This document shows positions 5,706 to 5,808 of a stretch of 5,808 bases of DNA, piece after piece. Made by a program: the position numbers and the translations under genes. This DNA comes from Desulfobacterales bacterium (GTDB lineage: Bacteria; Desulfobacterota; Desulfobacteria; Desulfobacterales; UBA5852). The notes below the pieces were generated by a model. It ran no database searches, was not told where the DNA came from, and was given only the letters and a program-made list of their open reading frames with translations. The stretch lies in assembly GCA_030066455.1 (NCBI GenBank), contig JASJBQ010000301.1:1-5808 (forward strand), in the 5' to 3' direction. Numbering within the stretch: position 1 is the first letter of the stretch; each line of letters opens with the position of its first letter.

Positions 5706-5808
5706 GACACGGCCTCCCTCAGAAAATCGCGGAACGACTCGTCATCCTTGAATTTCTTGAGCGCACGGTAGAGGTGGGTTTTGACGGTGCTCTGGCTTTT
5801 ATTAATGA
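5702..5808 (-). CDS. ECF-type RNA polymerase sigma factor, C-terminal fragment at window edge
   Basis: Only the last 34 codons are in the window, beginning INKSQSTVKTHLYRALKKFK. This matches the sigma region 4.2 helix-turn-helix: the turn (KSQSTVKTHLYRALKKF) with the recognition helix that contacts the -35 element. The remainder DDESFRDFLREAVS is a short tail. The stop TGA (5704-5702) overlaps the ATG of the anti-sigma gene, the usual order of ECF sigma/anti-sigma pairs. A response regulator of the LuxR type also ends in an HTH with similar VKTHL wording, but the ZAS anti-sigma partner directly downstream favours a sigma factor. Confidence 0.82.
   Translation of the reverse strand, partial: INKSQSTVKTHLYRALKKFKDDESFRDFLREAVS

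Noticed and set aside
4956..5771. A 271-codon open frame on the plus strand opposite the Spy-like and anti-sigma genes
   Set aside because: It is antisense to two well-supported genes with their own ribosome sites; the translation is low-complexity and resembles no family.
1..5808. CRISPR arrays, insertion sequences, phage genes, attachment sites
   Set aside because: No spaced direct repeats, transposase or integrase motifs or terminal inverted repeats were seen.

Overview
The window is GC-rich bacterial DNA (roughly 60 percent by eye) in which every supported gene lies on the minus strand; reading order therefore runs from high to low coordinates. The mix of genes (an ECF sigma / membrane anti-sigma / Spy-like periplasmic protein operon, a small dodecin, an NTT-type transporter fused to HEAT repeats, and a sensor Ser/Thr kinase) suggests a Gram-negative free-living bacterium. 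A member of the Desulfobacterota (former Deltaproteobacteria) would fit, but this is an impression from gene content and not a placement from sequence comparison.

Right part, 4757-5808: an envelope-stress-type operon. It starts with the last 34 codons of an ECF-type sigma factor, whose stop overlaps the start of a zinc-finger anti-sigma factor with one membrane helix (ATGA overlap). After 25 bases comes a secreted, basic, helical protein of the Spy/CpxP/ZraP kind. A plausible reading is that the periplasmic protein or its ligand state is sensed by the anti-sigma factor, which holds or frees the sigma factor inside the cell.

Middle, 4083-4756: a 458-base non-coding stretch carries a strong sigma70-like promoter, a dyad across its expected start point, several hairpins and a cluster of TGATCA palindromes. 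A 71-residue dodecin follows with a near-perfect Shine-Dalgarno sequence, and a clear hairpin-plus-U-tract terminator ends the transcription unit.

Left part, 1-3878: a second promoter drives a 730-residue membrane protein, an NTT/TLC-type (nucleotide transporter-like) 12-helix domain followed by a soluble HEAT-repeat tail. After 66 bases comes a sensor kinase cut by the window edge: an N-terminal membrane helix, a periplasmic Cache domain, a second membrane helix and the beginning of a Hanks-type Ser/Thr kinase domain. This pair, a HEAT-tailed transporter and a Cache-sensing kinase in one apparent operon, is the most unusual element of the window. Long open frames on the plus strand are shadows of these genes.
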